Positions 1-8,411 of a stretch of DNA of 45,859 nt are shown here, piece by piece; the first letter of the stretch is position 1, and the number at the start of each line of letters is the position of its first letter. The position numbers and the translations under genes were made by a program. This DNA is from DATGUP01 sp035301265 (lineage in GTDB: Bacteria > Bacillota > Bacilli > Bacillales > Amphibacillaceae): NCBI GenBank assembly GCA_035301265.1, contig DATGUP010000009.1, forward strand, positions 1 through 45,859, given 5' to 3'. The notes beneath the pieces are model-generated. The model saw only the letters and a program-made list of their open reading frames with translations, searched no databases and had not been told where the DNA came from.

Positions 1-346
1 ATAGTACAAAATTAAGATATGTATCCTTGGAATTCGGTTAGCATCACGTCTCAACAAAATGTTCCCCTAATTAATCAAACTTCACAGCCATCCTATTATC
101 CTTAACCCTTAATCCTTATCCCTTATATGTACTTTTAAAATAAACATTTTTCTCTACCCACCCCTCAACACCACATTCCACCGCCCGCTATTAAAATAAA
201 GTTTTGGCTCATACTTTTATCTCACGCATTTTCCCAATCCTTGATTTCATGGGCTTTGTAAGTCCTTGTCGGGCTTAAGACAAATCTTTATTATAAAAAT
301 AGAGCTAAGGCTGGAGGAGAAAACAGACAAATGTTTATTTTAACAG
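1..346. other. Gene-free stretch at left edge
   Basis: I see no convincing coding frame or RNA gene here. The stretch holds a short tandem 7-mer repeat (98-125) and, at its right end, a long imperfect inverted repeat that reaches into the end of rlmCD (296-361). The rest is A/T-rich with pyrimidine-rich patches. The window starts here, so the neighbour on the left is unknown. Confidence 0.6.
98..125. repeat. Four tandem copies of a 7-bp unit
   Basis: Four adjacent 7-mers read ATCCTTA, ACCCTTA, ATCCTTA and TCCCTTA. The copies differ only at the first two positions. No function is apparent; it may be a slippage tract in non-coding DNA. Confidence 0.7.
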
Positions 347-361
347 CTAAGACTCTATTTT
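296..361 (-). terminator. Long inverted repeat, possible rlmCD terminator
   Basis: AAAATAGAG at 296-304 pairs with CTCTATTTT at 353-361. The pairing extends inward imperfectly (CTAAGGCTG against CAGCTAAG). The right arm includes the last codons of rlmCD. Read on the minus strand the hairpin is followed by TTTTTATAAT. The loop is long and the stem A/T-rich, so terminator function is only likely. Confidence 0.4.
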
Positions 362-1744
362 AAATGTACATTTCCGCTCCAGACATGTCACACTCTCAAC
401 ATGCATCGTTTGCGGGAACATGTCGACTGGCTGAACTTCTTGTGTTGCATAGCCGCCGTCTTCTAAAATGCGCAAATCTCGCGCCAATGTGGACGGGTTG
501 CACGACACATAGACGATCCGCCTCGGCTGCATATCGATCATGGCCTCTAGAAGAGCTTCATCACAACCTTTGCGCGGCGGATCCACGACGATCACATCCG
601 GTTTTAAACCTTGCGCGCGCCACCATGGCATCACTTTTTCCGCCTGGCCGGTGACAAATTCCGCGTTCGTAATGCCGTTCAGCTTAGCATTTTTTTTCGC
701 ATCGCTGACCGCTTCAGGAACGACTTCTACACCGTATACCTTTTTAGCTTTTTGTGCCATGAACAAAGAAATCGTGCCAATCCCGCAATAAGCATCAATC
801 ACGACATCATCGCTGTCTATCGCTGCGTATTCGAGCGCCTTGTCATACAGCTTTTTCGTCTGCGGTGGGTTAACTTGATAAAAAGATTGAGCCGAAATGG
901 CAAAGCGAATGTCACCGATCGTATCATATATGTACTTCTCACCCCAGAGCAGCCTCGTCTTTTTTCCTAAAATAACGTTCGTTCGTTTGTTGTTAATATT
1001 GTGCATGATCGATTTGATATTCGGATACGTCTCGGTCAGTTCTTTGATGAGTGTATCTTGGTGCGGAAATGTTTTCGTCCGAGTGATCAGGACAATCATC
1101 GTTTCTTTCGTTTCCCTGCCGGTGCGTACCATAATGTGCCGCAGGACACCGCGGTCTGTTTTTTTATCGTATGCCGTGATGCCGAGTTTGTTGGCTATAC
1201 GGCGCACCGCTTCGACTATAAGATCATTGCTGTCATCCTGGACAACACATGTATCCATATCGGGAATTATATCGTGAGTGCGCGGGCGGTAAAACCCAGT
1301 AATGAGCTCACCGTCTTTTTCCCCGACAGGAATAGCAATTTTGTTGCGATAGCGCCATGGATCTTTCATACCGATTGGAGGATGAACAGGGACATCGTTG
1401 AGGTGGGCGATTTTTCGCAGGACGTTTTTTACTTGGTTGTGTTTCATTTCCAGTTGCATATGATAGCTCATATGCTGAATCTGGCAGCCGCCGCATTTAT
1501 AAAACACATCACAAGGGGGATCTACCCGGTCGGGACTAGCCTTTTTGATCTCGAGCAATTGACCAAAACCAAATTTTTTGTTCACCTTGACAACTTTGAC
1601 GGATGCTTCCTCCCCGGGAAGGGCGTATGGAACAAATAGAGGATAACCGTTGATTTTACCGACACCGTGACCTTCGTGCGTTAAATCTTCAAAACGGAGT
1701 GTGATCGTTTCATTCTTTTCCACTGGAGCAACTCGTTTTGCCAT
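347..1744 (-). CDS. rlmCD: 23S rRNA (uracil-C5)-methyltransferase, RlmCD/YefA type
   Basis: This is a 465-residue SAM-dependent enzyme that makes 5-methyluridine in 23S rRNA. An N-terminal TRAM domain (about residues 10-70) is followed by Cys78, Cys84, Cys87 and Cys166, the pattern of the Fe-S cluster in this family. The C-terminal Rossmann methyltransferase domain has the SAM loop DAYCGIGT (317-324), DPPRKG (388-393) and the catalytic Cys of SCNPST (Cys415). I chose the ATG at 1744 because AAGGAAG lies just upstream and it matches the start of B. subtilis YefA; an in-frame ATG at 1768 lacks such a site. In B. subtilis this gene also follows dgkB. Whether it modifies U747, U1939 or both cannot be told from sequence. 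Confidence 0.93.
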   Translation of the reverse strand: MAKRVAPVEKNETITLRFEDLTHEGHGVGKINGYPLFVPYALPGEEASVKVVKVNKKFGFGQLLEIKKASPDRVDPPCDVFYKCGGCQIQHMSYHMQLEMKHNQVKNVLRKIAHLNDVPVHPPIGMKDPWRYRNKIAIPVGEKDGELITGFYRPRTHDIIPDMDTCVVQDDSNDLIVEAVRRIANKLGITAYDKKTDRGVLRHIMVRTGRETKETMIVLITRTKTFPHQDTLIKELTETYPNIKSIMHNINNKRTNVILGKKTRLLWGEKYIYDTIGDIRFAISAQSFYQVNPPQTKKLYDKALEYAAIDSDDVVIDAYCGIGTISLFMAQKAKKVYGVEVVPEAVSDAKKNAKLNGITNAEFVTGQAEKVMPWWRAQGLKPDVIVVDPPRKGCDEALLEAMIDMQPRRIVYVSCNPSTLARDLRILEDGGYATQEVQPVDMFPQTMHVESVTCLERKCTFKIES

Positions 1745-1982
1745 GAAAAATCTTCCTTTTGCGTTCATGTTGTCAAGCTTATCTTATCATAACAGCAGAA
1801 GAATCATCATATGAAAGAGGTTCGGGATAGGCCTGGTTGGGCGAACTGCTCATTCGCAAGATAAAAGCAGTTACGCACGTAAACAAATGAAAATGCGCAG
1901 AGTTGCACGAACGGCGAGACCTACATACTTATAAAGAAAAACCGTTCGTCTATATTCCTTGGCATAAAAAGTTGAGCCATAA

Positions 1983-2894
1983 TCAACGATCTTTGTTCTT
2001 ATCCCAAAATGCTTTGGGAACAAAGAATTCGATATGTCGCGGTAAGTTCACAAATTCACCCGGCAATACCCCGCCGTACTCTCCATCAACATTCAGCAGC
2101 ATTTTTTCCTCAGTATCCACTTTTATATGTTTAGCTTGTACATAAATGACGTTTTCATCGTGTAAATGAGTGCCACGAAGTGCTTGTGTGGCCAACCGGA
2201 TAAATTCAGCTAAGTTCGTCTCCCGTAAAATAATCAAATCGAAATAACCGTCATCCAGCTTGGCATCCGGAGCTAATTTTTCAAAACCGCCGACAGAATT
2301 TGTATTAGCAATTAAAAATAGCATTATATTCTCATCAATCACTATGCCGTCGTACTCGATACGCGTACGTATGGGACGTAATTTAGGTAGCATCTCAATC
2401 CCTTTAACATAATAAGCTAAATGGCCGAGCATCGTTTTCAACTTGATTGGAACATCATACGTCAACTCAGTCAATTTCCCCCCGCCGGCAATATTGATGA
2501 AATAACAATCGTTGGCACGGCCAACATCAAGAAGCATTGAATGATCGGCAAGTATAACATCGACCGCCTGCTGAATGTCGCGCGGGATGCTGAGGGCCCT
2601 TGCAAAATCATTCGTTGTTCCAGCCGGGATGATGCCGAGTTTTGGCCGGTACGCTTGTTCCGCGATGCCCTGAATAACTTCGTTGATCGTGCCATCACCC
2701 CCCGCAACAACGACGATTTCAAACTCGCGTTGGACCGCTGTCTTCGCTGCCTCAATCGCATCCCCTTCTCCCGTTGTAGCGTGCGCTGAAGTCTCGTAAC
2801 CAGCGATTTCAAAACGTTCTAAAACAGTTGGTAATTCTTTCTTGATCAATTCTTTTCCAGAGGTTGGATTGTAAATAATTCGCGCTCTTTTCAA
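1983..2894 (-). CDS. dgkB: Diacylglycerol kinase DgkB
   Basis: A 303-residue soluble lipid kinase of the DAGK catalytic family, which phosphorylates diacylglycerol to phosphatidate and recycles the diacylglycerol released by lipoteichoic acid synthesis. Visible motifs are NPTSG (9-13), the nucleotide-binding GGDGT (65-69), and PAGTTNDFARAL further on. The C-terminal half (GGFEKLAPDAKLDDG region) is typical of the family. The start is placed at a TTG (2894): GGGTGGA lies six bases upstream and the protein then begins KRARIIYNP as in B. subtilis. A TTG seven codons further upstream has no ribosome site. The yerO-yerP genes that lie between gatB and dgkB in B. subtilis are absent here. Confidence 0.92.
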   Translation of the reverse strand: MKRARIIYNPTSGKELIKKELPTVLERFEIAGYETSAHATTGEGDAIEAAKTAVQREFEIVVVAGGDGTINEVIQGIAEQAYRPKLGIIPAGTTNDFARALSIPRDIQQAVDVILADHSMLLDVGRANDCYFINIAGGGKLTELTYDVPIKLKTMLGHLAYYVKGIEMLPKLRPIRTRIEYDGIVIDENIMLFLIANTNSVGGFEKLAPDAKLDDGYFDLIILRETNLAEFIRLATQALRGTHLHDENVIYVQAKHIKVDTEEKMLLNVDGEYGGVLPGEFVNLPRHIEFFVPKAFWDKNKDR

Positions 2895-2962
2895 TCTGAT
2901 TCCACCCACTTTCAAAAATAAAAGAAAGCTTTTTATGGAGTTCGATCGGCTTCATTCTTACT

Positions 2963-2998
2963 GTAAATAAGAGGCTGCTGTCGAGTCGGACAGCAACC
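2963..2998 (-). terminator. Terminator after gatCAB
   Basis: A 10-bp stem (2973-2982 with 2989-2998, one G-T pair) closes a six-base loop, followed on the minus strand by CTCTTATTT. It lies just downstream of the gatB stop. Confidence 0.7.
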
Positions 2999-3010
2999 TG
3001 TTGTTAAAGA

Positions 3011-4441
3011 TTACCGTTTATCAATTTCCTGTCGCAAAATTTGATTAACCATCTGTGGGTTTGCTTGCCCCCTTGTCGCCTTCATCACTTGGCCGACAAG
3101 AAAGCCAAGCGCCCGGTCCTTTCCGTTTTTATAGTCGGTGACCGATTGTTCGTTTTCATCGAGTACTTTAGTGATGATTTCGGTCAGCTGGCCTTCATCG
3201 GAAATTTGTATAAGCCCTTTGTCCTTGACAATTTTTTCCGGATCGCCGCCTTTTTCCACAAGTTCTGCGAAGACCTTTTTGGCGATTTTCGAAGAAATGG
3301 TGCCGTCGTCGATCAACTTGATCATCTTAGCGAGCGCTTCTGGTGTAATTGCCAATTCATCCAATTCTTTCAAATGCTTGTTCATATAAGCGGATACTTC
3401 GTCCATCAGCCAGTTGGATACTTTTTTCATATCAGCACCATGCGCAACAGCCGCCTCGAAAAAGTCAGACATGGCTTTGGAGCTCGTTAAAACGTCGGCA
3501 TCGTATTCAGGAAGTCCCCACTCTTCGATGTATCGTTTTTTTCGGGCATCGGGAAGTTCAGGGATTTCGCTTTTGATCCGTTCTTTCCACGCCTCGTCGA
3601 TATATAGGGGGACAAGATCTGGTTCTGGGAAATATCGGTAGTCATCGGCTTCTTCTTTCACACGCATGAGAACGGTTTGTTTTGTTTTTTCATCAAAGCG
3701 GCGGGTTTCCGGTAAAATTTCTCCGCCCGACAGCAACACCTGTTTCTGACGTTTTTCTTCGTATTCCAAACCTTTTTGCACAAACGCGAATGAATTCAAG
3801 TTTTTCAGCTCGGTTTTAGTGCCGAATGCTTCTTGACCAATCGGCCGAACGGATAAGTTTGCATCACAGCGTAAAGACCCTTCCTGCATTTTACAGTCCG
3901 ACACACCAGTATATTGAATAATGTTTTTCAACTTATCGAGATAAGCATAGGCTTCTTCAGGTGAGCGTATATCCGGTTCGGAGACAATTTCAATAAGCGG
4001 GGCGCCTTGCCGGTTATAATCAACTAATGAATAACCATCATCGCCGTGCATCAGTTTGCCCGCGTCCTCTTCCAAATGCAGGCGGGTAATGCCAATCCGC
4101 TTCGTTTTTCCGTTTACTTCAATTTCAATCCAACCGTTTTTACCGATCGGTTTATCATGCTGGGAAATTTGATATGCTTTCGGATTATCCGGATAAAAAT
4201 AGTTCTTTCGGTCAAATTTCGTTTCTGTGGCTATTTCACAGTTTAGAGCCATCGCAGCTTTCATAGCGAAATTAACCGCTTCTTCGTTTAAAACAGGCAG
4301 TGTTCCTGGATAGCCGAGATCGATCGGATTTACATTCGTATTGGGTTCAGCTCCAAAATAGTTTGGACCTGGGCTAAAAATTTTCGAATTTGTTTTTAAT
4401 TCAACATGAACTTCCAAACCGATAATCGTTTCAAAATTCAT
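3011..4441 (-). CDS. gatB: Asp-tRNA(Asn)/Glu-tRNA(Gln) amidotransferase subunit B
   Basis: A 476-residue subunit, normal length. GatB binds the misacylated tRNA and carries the kinase active site that activates Glu-tRNA(Gln) or Asp-tRNA(Asn). The N-terminal signature IGLEVHVEL (7-15) and LHLEEDAGK are present, with the helical and YqeY-like tail domains in the last 180 residues. The ATG overlaps the gatA stop by one base (TAATG), so the two are translationally coupled. It is the last gene of gatC-gatA-gatB. All conserved blocks I checked are intact. Confidence 0.96.
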   Translation of the reverse strand: MNFETIIGLEVHVELKTNSKIFSPGPNYFGAEPNTNVNPIDLGYPGTLPVLNEEAVNFAMKAAMALNCEIATETKFDRKNYFYPDNPKAYQISQHDKPIGKNGWIEIEVNGKTKRIGITRLHLEEDAGKLMHGDDGYSLVDYNRQGAPLIEIVSEPDIRSPEEAYAYLDKLKNIIQYTGVSDCKMQEGSLRCDANLSVRPIGQEAFGTKTELKNLNSFAFVQKGLEYEEKRQKQVLLSGGEILPETRRFDEKTKQTVLMRVKEEADDYRYFPEPDLVPLYIDEAWKERIKSEIPELPDARKKRYIEEWGLPEYDADVLTSSKAMSDFFEAAVAHGADMKKVSNWLMDEVSAYMNKHLKELDELAITPEALAKMIKLIDDGTISSKIAKKVFAELVEKGGDPEKIVKDKGLIQISDEGQLTEIITKVLDENEQSVTDYKNGKDRALGFLVGQVMKATRGQANPQMVNQILRQEIDKR

Positions 4442-5910
4442 TACGCTTCACCTCCCAAGTTGGGTCGCTTTGTATGGTGATCCGTCGCCTGTTCATAAGC
4501 GTGAGCTGCACGCAAAACATTCGTTTCATCAAAATGTTTACCAATAATTTGCAAACCAATCGGCAATCCATCATTCGAAAAACCGCACGGAACCGAAATG
4601 GCAGGTATTCCAGCCAAATTGACGGGTGTTGTTAGCATATCACTTGCATACATTGTTGCTGGATCAGCGATTTTTTCACCGATTTTAAATGCTGGAACGG
4701 GAGCGGTCGGTCCTATGATGACATCATAATCGGCAAAAATCGTATCAAAGTCTTGTTTGATCAACGTCCGAACTTGTTGAGCTTTTTTAAAGTAAGCATC
4801 ATACTGACCTGAGCTCAAGGCGAATGTACCGAAAATAATCCGGCGCTTCACTTCTTCGCCAAACCCTTCTGAACGAGATTTTTTAAACATGTCGATCATA
4901 TCGGTTGTATTTTCTGCACGGACGCCAAAACGAACACCATCAAAACGGGCAAGGCTCGCTGACGCCTCAGACGATGAAAGCAAATAATAGGCAGCAACGG
5001 CATATTTTGAATGAGGTAGAGATACTTCTTCCCATGTGGCACCGAGCGATTCGTAGACGTGTAAAGCATTGGTAACGGCCTCTTTTACTTCTGAAGAAAT
5101 GCCTTCACCTAAATATTCTTTCGGAACGGCAATTTTTAAGCCTTTGACATCGCCGGTGAGCTGCTCGGAGTACGCAGGAACGTTGCGATCGGCGCTCGTT
5201 GCATCCATTCGATCCTGCCCCGCAATCACTTCCAGCACACGCGCGCTATCTTCTACCGTTTGGGTAATCGGCCCGATTTGATCGAGCGATGAAGCAAATG
5301 CAGTGAGTCCAAATCGGGACACTCGTCCATATGTCGGCTTCATGCCGACGACTCCACAAAACGAAGCCGGTTGGCGAATCGATCCGCCTGTGTCAGAACC
5401 TAAGGCGAACAATACTTCGCCTGCGGCTACAGCTGCAGCCGAACCACCGCTTGACCCACCAGGCACGTAATCGGTGTTCCATGGATTATAAGTTGGTTTG
5501 AAACTGGAATTCTCATTCGATGAGCCCATCGCAAATTCGTCCATATTTAATTTGCCAACGGTAATCGCTTTTTGGGCGTTTAACTTCTCTATGACCGTGG
5601 CGTTATACAAAGGGTCATCAAAATTTCTGAGAAATTGGCTCCCACACGTCAAAGGCATGCCTTTAATGGCAATATTATCTTTAATCCCAACTGGAATGCC
5701 AAATAGCTTCTCTTTTCCTGTATAGCCTGTATCATCCAATTCTTTTGCCTGGGTGCGCGCTTCTTGTTCATTCAATGTTAAAAAAGCTTGAACTTTATCA
5801 TCGACTTCCTTGATCCGCTGAAAAGATTCATCGACAAGATCTGATGCGGACACATCTTTCCGCTCGAGCTTCGATTCAATCTCCTTGATACTATAGTCAA
5901 ACAACGCCAT
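4441..5910 (-). CDS. gatA: Asp-tRNA(Asn)/Glu-tRNA(Gln) amidotransferase subunit A
   Basis: A 489-residue glutaminase subunit of the GatCAB complex and member of the amidase signature family. It releases ammonia from glutamine for transfer to the misacylated tRNA. The Ser-cisSer-Lys centre is visible: Lys77 (GIPVGIKD), the GGSSGGS segment (151-157) and Ser177 in DTGGS. Start ATG at 5910 is preceded by GGAGG. It lies 12 bases after gatC. It resembles the amidase at 28094-29608 in mechanism but not in partner: only this one sits with gatB and gatC. Confidence 0.96.
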   Translation of the reverse strand: MALFDYSIKEIESKLERKDVSASDLVDESFQRIKEVDDKVQAFLTLNEQEARTQAKELDDTGYTGKEKLFGIPVGIKDNIAIKGMPLTCGSQFLRNFDDPLYNATVIEKLNAQKAITVGKLNMDEFAMGSSNENSSFKPTYNPWNTDYVPGGSSGGSAAAVAAGEVLFALGSDTGGSIRQPASFCGVVGMKPTYGRVSRFGLTAFASSLDQIGPITQTVEDSARVLEVIAGQDRMDATSADRNVPAYSEQLTGDVKGLKIAVPKEYLGEGISSEVKEAVTNALHVYESLGATWEEVSLPHSKYAVAAYYLLSSSEASASLARFDGVRFGVRAENTTDMIDMFKKSRSEGFGEEVKRRIIFGTFALSSGQYDAYFKKAQQVRTLIKQDFDTIFADYDVIIGPTAPVPAFKIGEKIADPATMYASDMLTTPVNLAGIPAISVPCGFSNDGLPIGLQIIGKHFDETNVLRAAHAYEQATDHHTKRPNLGGEA

Positions 5911-5922
5911 ACTGCTTCCTCC

Positions 5923-6213
5923 CTACTCCAAAATTGACGGAACCCTAAACTGTCCATCTTGCTTATCGGGTGCGTTTGTTAAGGCCGCCTCCCGACTGCT
6001 CCAAGTTTTCGGCTCATCCTGACGCATGACATTTTTCATATCTAAAACGTATGTCGTCGGTTCCACACCATCCGTATCCAACTCGGCCAATTGTTGAGCA
6101 TAGCCGACCATTGTATCTAATTCTTTTGCAAACTTTTCCGCCTCTTTATCCGTTATCGCTAACCTTGCTATATGGGCTATACGCTTTACCTCTTCCTTTG
6201 TTAAAGCGACCAT
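5923..6213 (-). CDS. gatC: Asp-tRNA(Asn)/Glu-tRNA(Gln) amidotransferase subunit C
   Basis: A 96-residue protein, the small subunit that wraps around GatA and stabilises the GatA-GatB contact. The helix-rich N-terminus EEVKRIAHIARLAIT and the conserved tail LRQDE/P-like segment (MRQDEPKTW) and final FRVPSILE are typical. GGAGGTG stands seven bases before the ATG. First gene of gatCAB; I could not fix a clear promoter upstream. Confidence 0.95.
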   Translation of the reverse strand: MVALTKEEVKRIAHIARLAITDKEAEKFAKELDTMVGYAQQLAELDTDGVEPTTYVLDMKNVMRQDEPKTWSSREAALTNAPDKQDGQFRVPSILE

Positions 6214-6355
6214 ATCCCAGCACCTCCAACATCAAGTCATTTCTATATAAATTTTTCTGTCAATAATTCTCACAACACTTTTGATAATAGCAGAATTGAC
6301 CACGCATAGGCAACTTATGCATGGTGAAGAACCTTTTCTTCGATAGCCCTATTGA

Positions 6356-6386
6356 TCAAAAAACCTCTTTCCTATTCGGAAAGAGG
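6356..6386 (-). terminator. Terminator after the proline symporter gene
   Basis: The perfect 9-bp stem CCTCTTTCC/GGAAAGAGG (6364-6372 with 6378-6386) has a five-base loop, followed on the minus strand by TTTTTT. Strong intrinsic terminator about 20 bases after the stop. Confidence 0.9.
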
Positions 6387-6405
6387 CGTTATCTTTTCAG
6401 CGTAT

Positions 6406-7923
6406 TTATTCCTTGATCTTTGTCAATACATCAGCAAATTCGGCTTCGATTTGTGCTGATGGTTTTTCCATAAGACTGATGATAACGGTTACAATCGTGT
6501 TGAAAAGAAAGCCTGGTAAAATTTCGTATAAGTCAAATAATCCACCTTCTAAAAAACCACCCCAAACAATCACGGTCAACGCACCGACAATAATTCCTGC
6601 CAATGCCCCGTTTCGCGTCATCCGCTGCCAAAATAAAGAAAGGAGGATAATCGGACCAAATGCAGCTCCAAATCCCGCCCATGCATAACTTACAAGCTCT
6701 AGTACCGAGCTTTCCGGATTCATGGCAATCAAAGCTGCAATAAGTGCAATCACTAACGTCGCCATTCGACCGACCCAAACAAGTTCTTTATCGGTAGCAT
6801 TTCGGCGAAAAATCGCCTTATAGAAATCTTCTGCAACCGCTGATGAAGAGACAAGCAGCTGTGAGTCGATCGTACTCATAATCGCCGAAAGGATTGCCGC
6901 TAATAAAATTCCTGCAACAATTGGATGAAATAAAATTTGCGTAAAGGCGATAAAAATCTTTTCCGGATCGCCTAACATGTGCACGCCATTTTCCGTCACA
7001 ACTTCGATTCCGTAAGCACTGAGAATCGATACATCCTGGCTATTGATAAAAGCTAAACCCATAAACCCTGTGAAAATCGCTCCGTACAGGCCGAGAATCA
7101 TCCACGTCGTACCGATAAATTTCGCTATAGGAACATCATTTTTCGAGCGCAAAGCCATAAAACGAACAATAATATGCGGCTGTCCAAAATAACCAAGTCC
7201 CCACGCGAGCGATGAGATTATCGCCATTACACCGACACCTGTCACCATGTCCAAATTGTCCGGCCTAATTTCTCCGACAGCTTGCACTGCTTCCTGAATA
7301 CCCCCGATTTCTGTGACGGCTACAATAGGCACAACGATAAGAGCCAAAAACATAAGACTTCCTTGGACAAAATCCGTCCAAGCGACAGCTAAAAAACCAC
7401 CGAGAAATGTATACGATACAACGACAATCGTCCCAATCCAGAGAGCGGTTTGATATGACAAGCCGAATGATGCTTCGAACAGCTTCGCACCTGCAACCAT
7501 GCCCGATGATGTATAAAAGGTAAAAAATAATAGAATAACGAGTGCGGAAATCACGCGAAGGAGATACGGATCCTTAAAACGATTGCCTAAAAAATCAGGA
7601 ACCGTAATCGAATTGTCGGAAACTTCCGTATAAACTCGTAAACGTTTAGCGATAAATTGCCAATTTAAATATGCTCCGATCGACAAACCAATCGCCATCC
7701 ATGCTTCGCCAAAACCCGTTGCATAAATCGCTCCGGGCAACCCAAGTAAGAGCCAGCCGCTCATATCCGAGGCGCCAGCGCTAAGTGCAGCGACTCCTGG
7801 TCGAAGTTTACGGCCACCGAGCACATAGTCCGACAAATCATTCGTTCGGTAATACATAAATATACCGATCCCAAGCATGCCAATAAGATAAATAATAAAC
7901 GTCACTAAAGTTGCCGTATCCAT
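6406..7923 (-). CDS. putP: Sodium/proline symporter (PutP/OpuE, SSS family)
   Basis: A 505-residue polytopic membrane protein with about 13 hydrophobic segments, the usual length for PutP. The segment ASDMSGWLLLGLPG near residue 50 is a hallmark of proline-specific sodium:solute symporters and holds residues of the sodium and proline sites. It imports proline as nutrient or osmoprotectant; sequence does not separate PutP from OpuE. B. subtilis opuE sits beside gatC as here. The start ATG follows a GGAGG that lies within the last codons of the small ORF upstream, so the two are translationally linked. rocA, encoding the second enzyme of proline breakdown, lies 2 kb upstream on the same strand. 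Confidence 0.92.
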   Translation of the reverse strand: MDTATLVTFIIYLIGMLGIGIFMYYRTNDLSDYVLGGRKLRPGVAALSAGASDMSGWLLLGLPGAIYATGFGEAWMAIGLSIGAYLNWQFIAKRLRVYTEVSDNSITVPDFLGNRFKDPYLLRVISALVILLFFTFYTSSGMVAGAKLFEASFGLSYQTALWIGTIVVVSYTFLGGFLAVAWTDFVQGSLMFLALIVVPIVAVTEIGGIQEAVQAVGEIRPDNLDMVTGVGVMAIISSLAWGLGYFGQPHIIVRFMALRSKNDVPIAKFIGTTWMILGLYGAIFTGFMGLAFINSQDVSILSAYGIEVVTENGVHMLGDPEKIFIAFTQILFHPIVAGILLAAILSAIMSTIDSQLLVSSSAVAEDFYKAIFRRNATDKELVWVGRMATLVIALIAALIAMNPESSVLELVSYAWAGFGAAFGPIILLSLFWQRMTRNGALAGIIVGALTVIVWGGFLEGGLFDLYEILPGFLFNTIVTVIISLMEKPSAQIEAEFADVLTKIKE

Positions 7924-7924
7924 A

Positions 7925-8029
7925 TTAACGCCTCCTCTCCACGATCCATGTTAGAACGGACAATACAATCACAAGCGGCATCGGAACGAACAACCAAACC
8001 CACGTTAACGCAGGGATCGAATATTCCAT
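7925..8029 (-). CDS. 34-residue single-span membrane protein coupled to putP
   Basis: A short ORF with a near-perfect ribosome site (GAGGAGGAAA) before its ATG. It encodes a short polar start (MEYSIPALTW), one hydrophobic span (about residues 9-31) and a basic end (ERRR), so it would insert with the C-terminus inside. Its stop is two bases before the putP ATG and its last codons contain the putP ribosome site. Small accessory membrane proteins are known beside several sodium symporters, for example MetS of the NSS family. I infer a similar role or a translational leader. I do not recognise the exact family. Confidence 0.68.
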   Translation of the reverse strand: MEYSIPALTWVWLFVPMPLVIVLSVLTWIVERRR

Positions 8030-8059
8030 AATTTTCCTCCTCTCTAAAGGTTTATATTT

Positions 8060-8088
8060 ATTAAATTATATTTTACAGCCCTGGTCAA
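8060..8088 (-). promoter_or_regulatory. Likely SigA promoter of the small ORF-putP pair
   Basis: On the minus strand TTGACC (8083-8088) is followed, 17 bases on, by TTTAAT (8060-8065). The transcript would start about 25 bases before the 34-residue ORF. It lies just after the terminator at 8113-8150, so putP need not depend on read-through from the peptide gene. Confidence 0.5.
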
Positions 8089-8112
8089 CATGTCTATGTT
8101 AAGTTTAATCAG

Positions 8113-8150
8113 CAAAAAAAACCTGAAATAGTGAACTTACTATTTCAGGT
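8113..8150 (-). terminator. Terminator after the signal-peptide gene
   Basis: ACCTGAAATAGT (8121-8132) pairs perfectly with ACTATTTCAGGT (8139-8150) over a six-base loop, and eight T residues follow on the minus strand. A strong intrinsic terminator between the peptide gene and the putP promoter. Confidence 0.9.
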
Positions 8151-8171
8151 AAAAACATCATATAATAATAG

Positions 8172-8227
8172 GGTAAAAAATGGATCGTGATCCTTTACCG
8201 TTTAGAGGAAAATGTACACCTCTAAAC
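8172..8227. repeat. Two adjacent hairpins overlapping the peptide-gene stop
   Basis: The first is GTTTAGAGG (8200-8208) with CCTCTAAAC (8219-8227), spanning the TAG stop of the peptide gene. The second, directly next to it, pairs GGTAAA and GGATC (8172-8186) with GATCC and TTTACC (8189-8199), with a four-base bulge. With the terminator at 8121-8150 they make three stem-loops in about 110 bases. They may stabilise the short mRNA or be operators; no T-run follows either. Confidence 0.6.
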
Positions 8228-8353
8228 AGTAACTTTTGTTCCTATTATAGGTGGTTCTCTTTCAACTGTTTGATCGGTGTAATGATCAGATGCCATTGCA
8301 AAAACAACAGTCAAAAGAGAGCCAAGCATTATAGTTGCTACAAACTTTTTCAT
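8222..8353 (-). CDS. NprX/Phr-like signalling peptide precursor
   Basis: A 43-codon gene starting 58 bases after the stop of the TPR regulator, same strand, with a G-run ribosome site (AAAAGGGGGGG) six bases before ATG. The product has a basic start (MKKF), a hydrophobic export core (residues 5-21), then a polar tail ending in EREPPIIGTKVTV. This is the layout of RNPP-system pro-peptides, and 43 residues is the length I recall for NprX. The tail segment EPPIIG resembles KPDIVG within the NprX heptapeptide SKPDIVG. I infer that it is secreted, trimmed, re-imported by an oligopeptide permease and bound by the regulator upstream. The mature ends are not known from sequence. Confidence 0.75.
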   Translation of the reverse strand: MKKFVATIMLGSLLTVVFAMASDHYTDQTVEREPPIIGTKVTV

Positions 8354-8411
8354 TTATATCCCCCCCTTTTCATAATATACTCATCTATAAGTCAATCTTG
8401 TTGTTAGCATA

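Noticed and set aside
1001..1639. A 212-codon plus-strand open frame opposite rlmCD
   Set aside because: It lies wholly antisense to a clear RlmCD gene, has no ribosome site and no recognisable protein pattern.
1907..1949. ACGAACGG/CCGTTCGT inverted repeat between dgkB and rlmCD
   Set aside because: Eight pairs with a 27-base loop and no T-run; likely chance.
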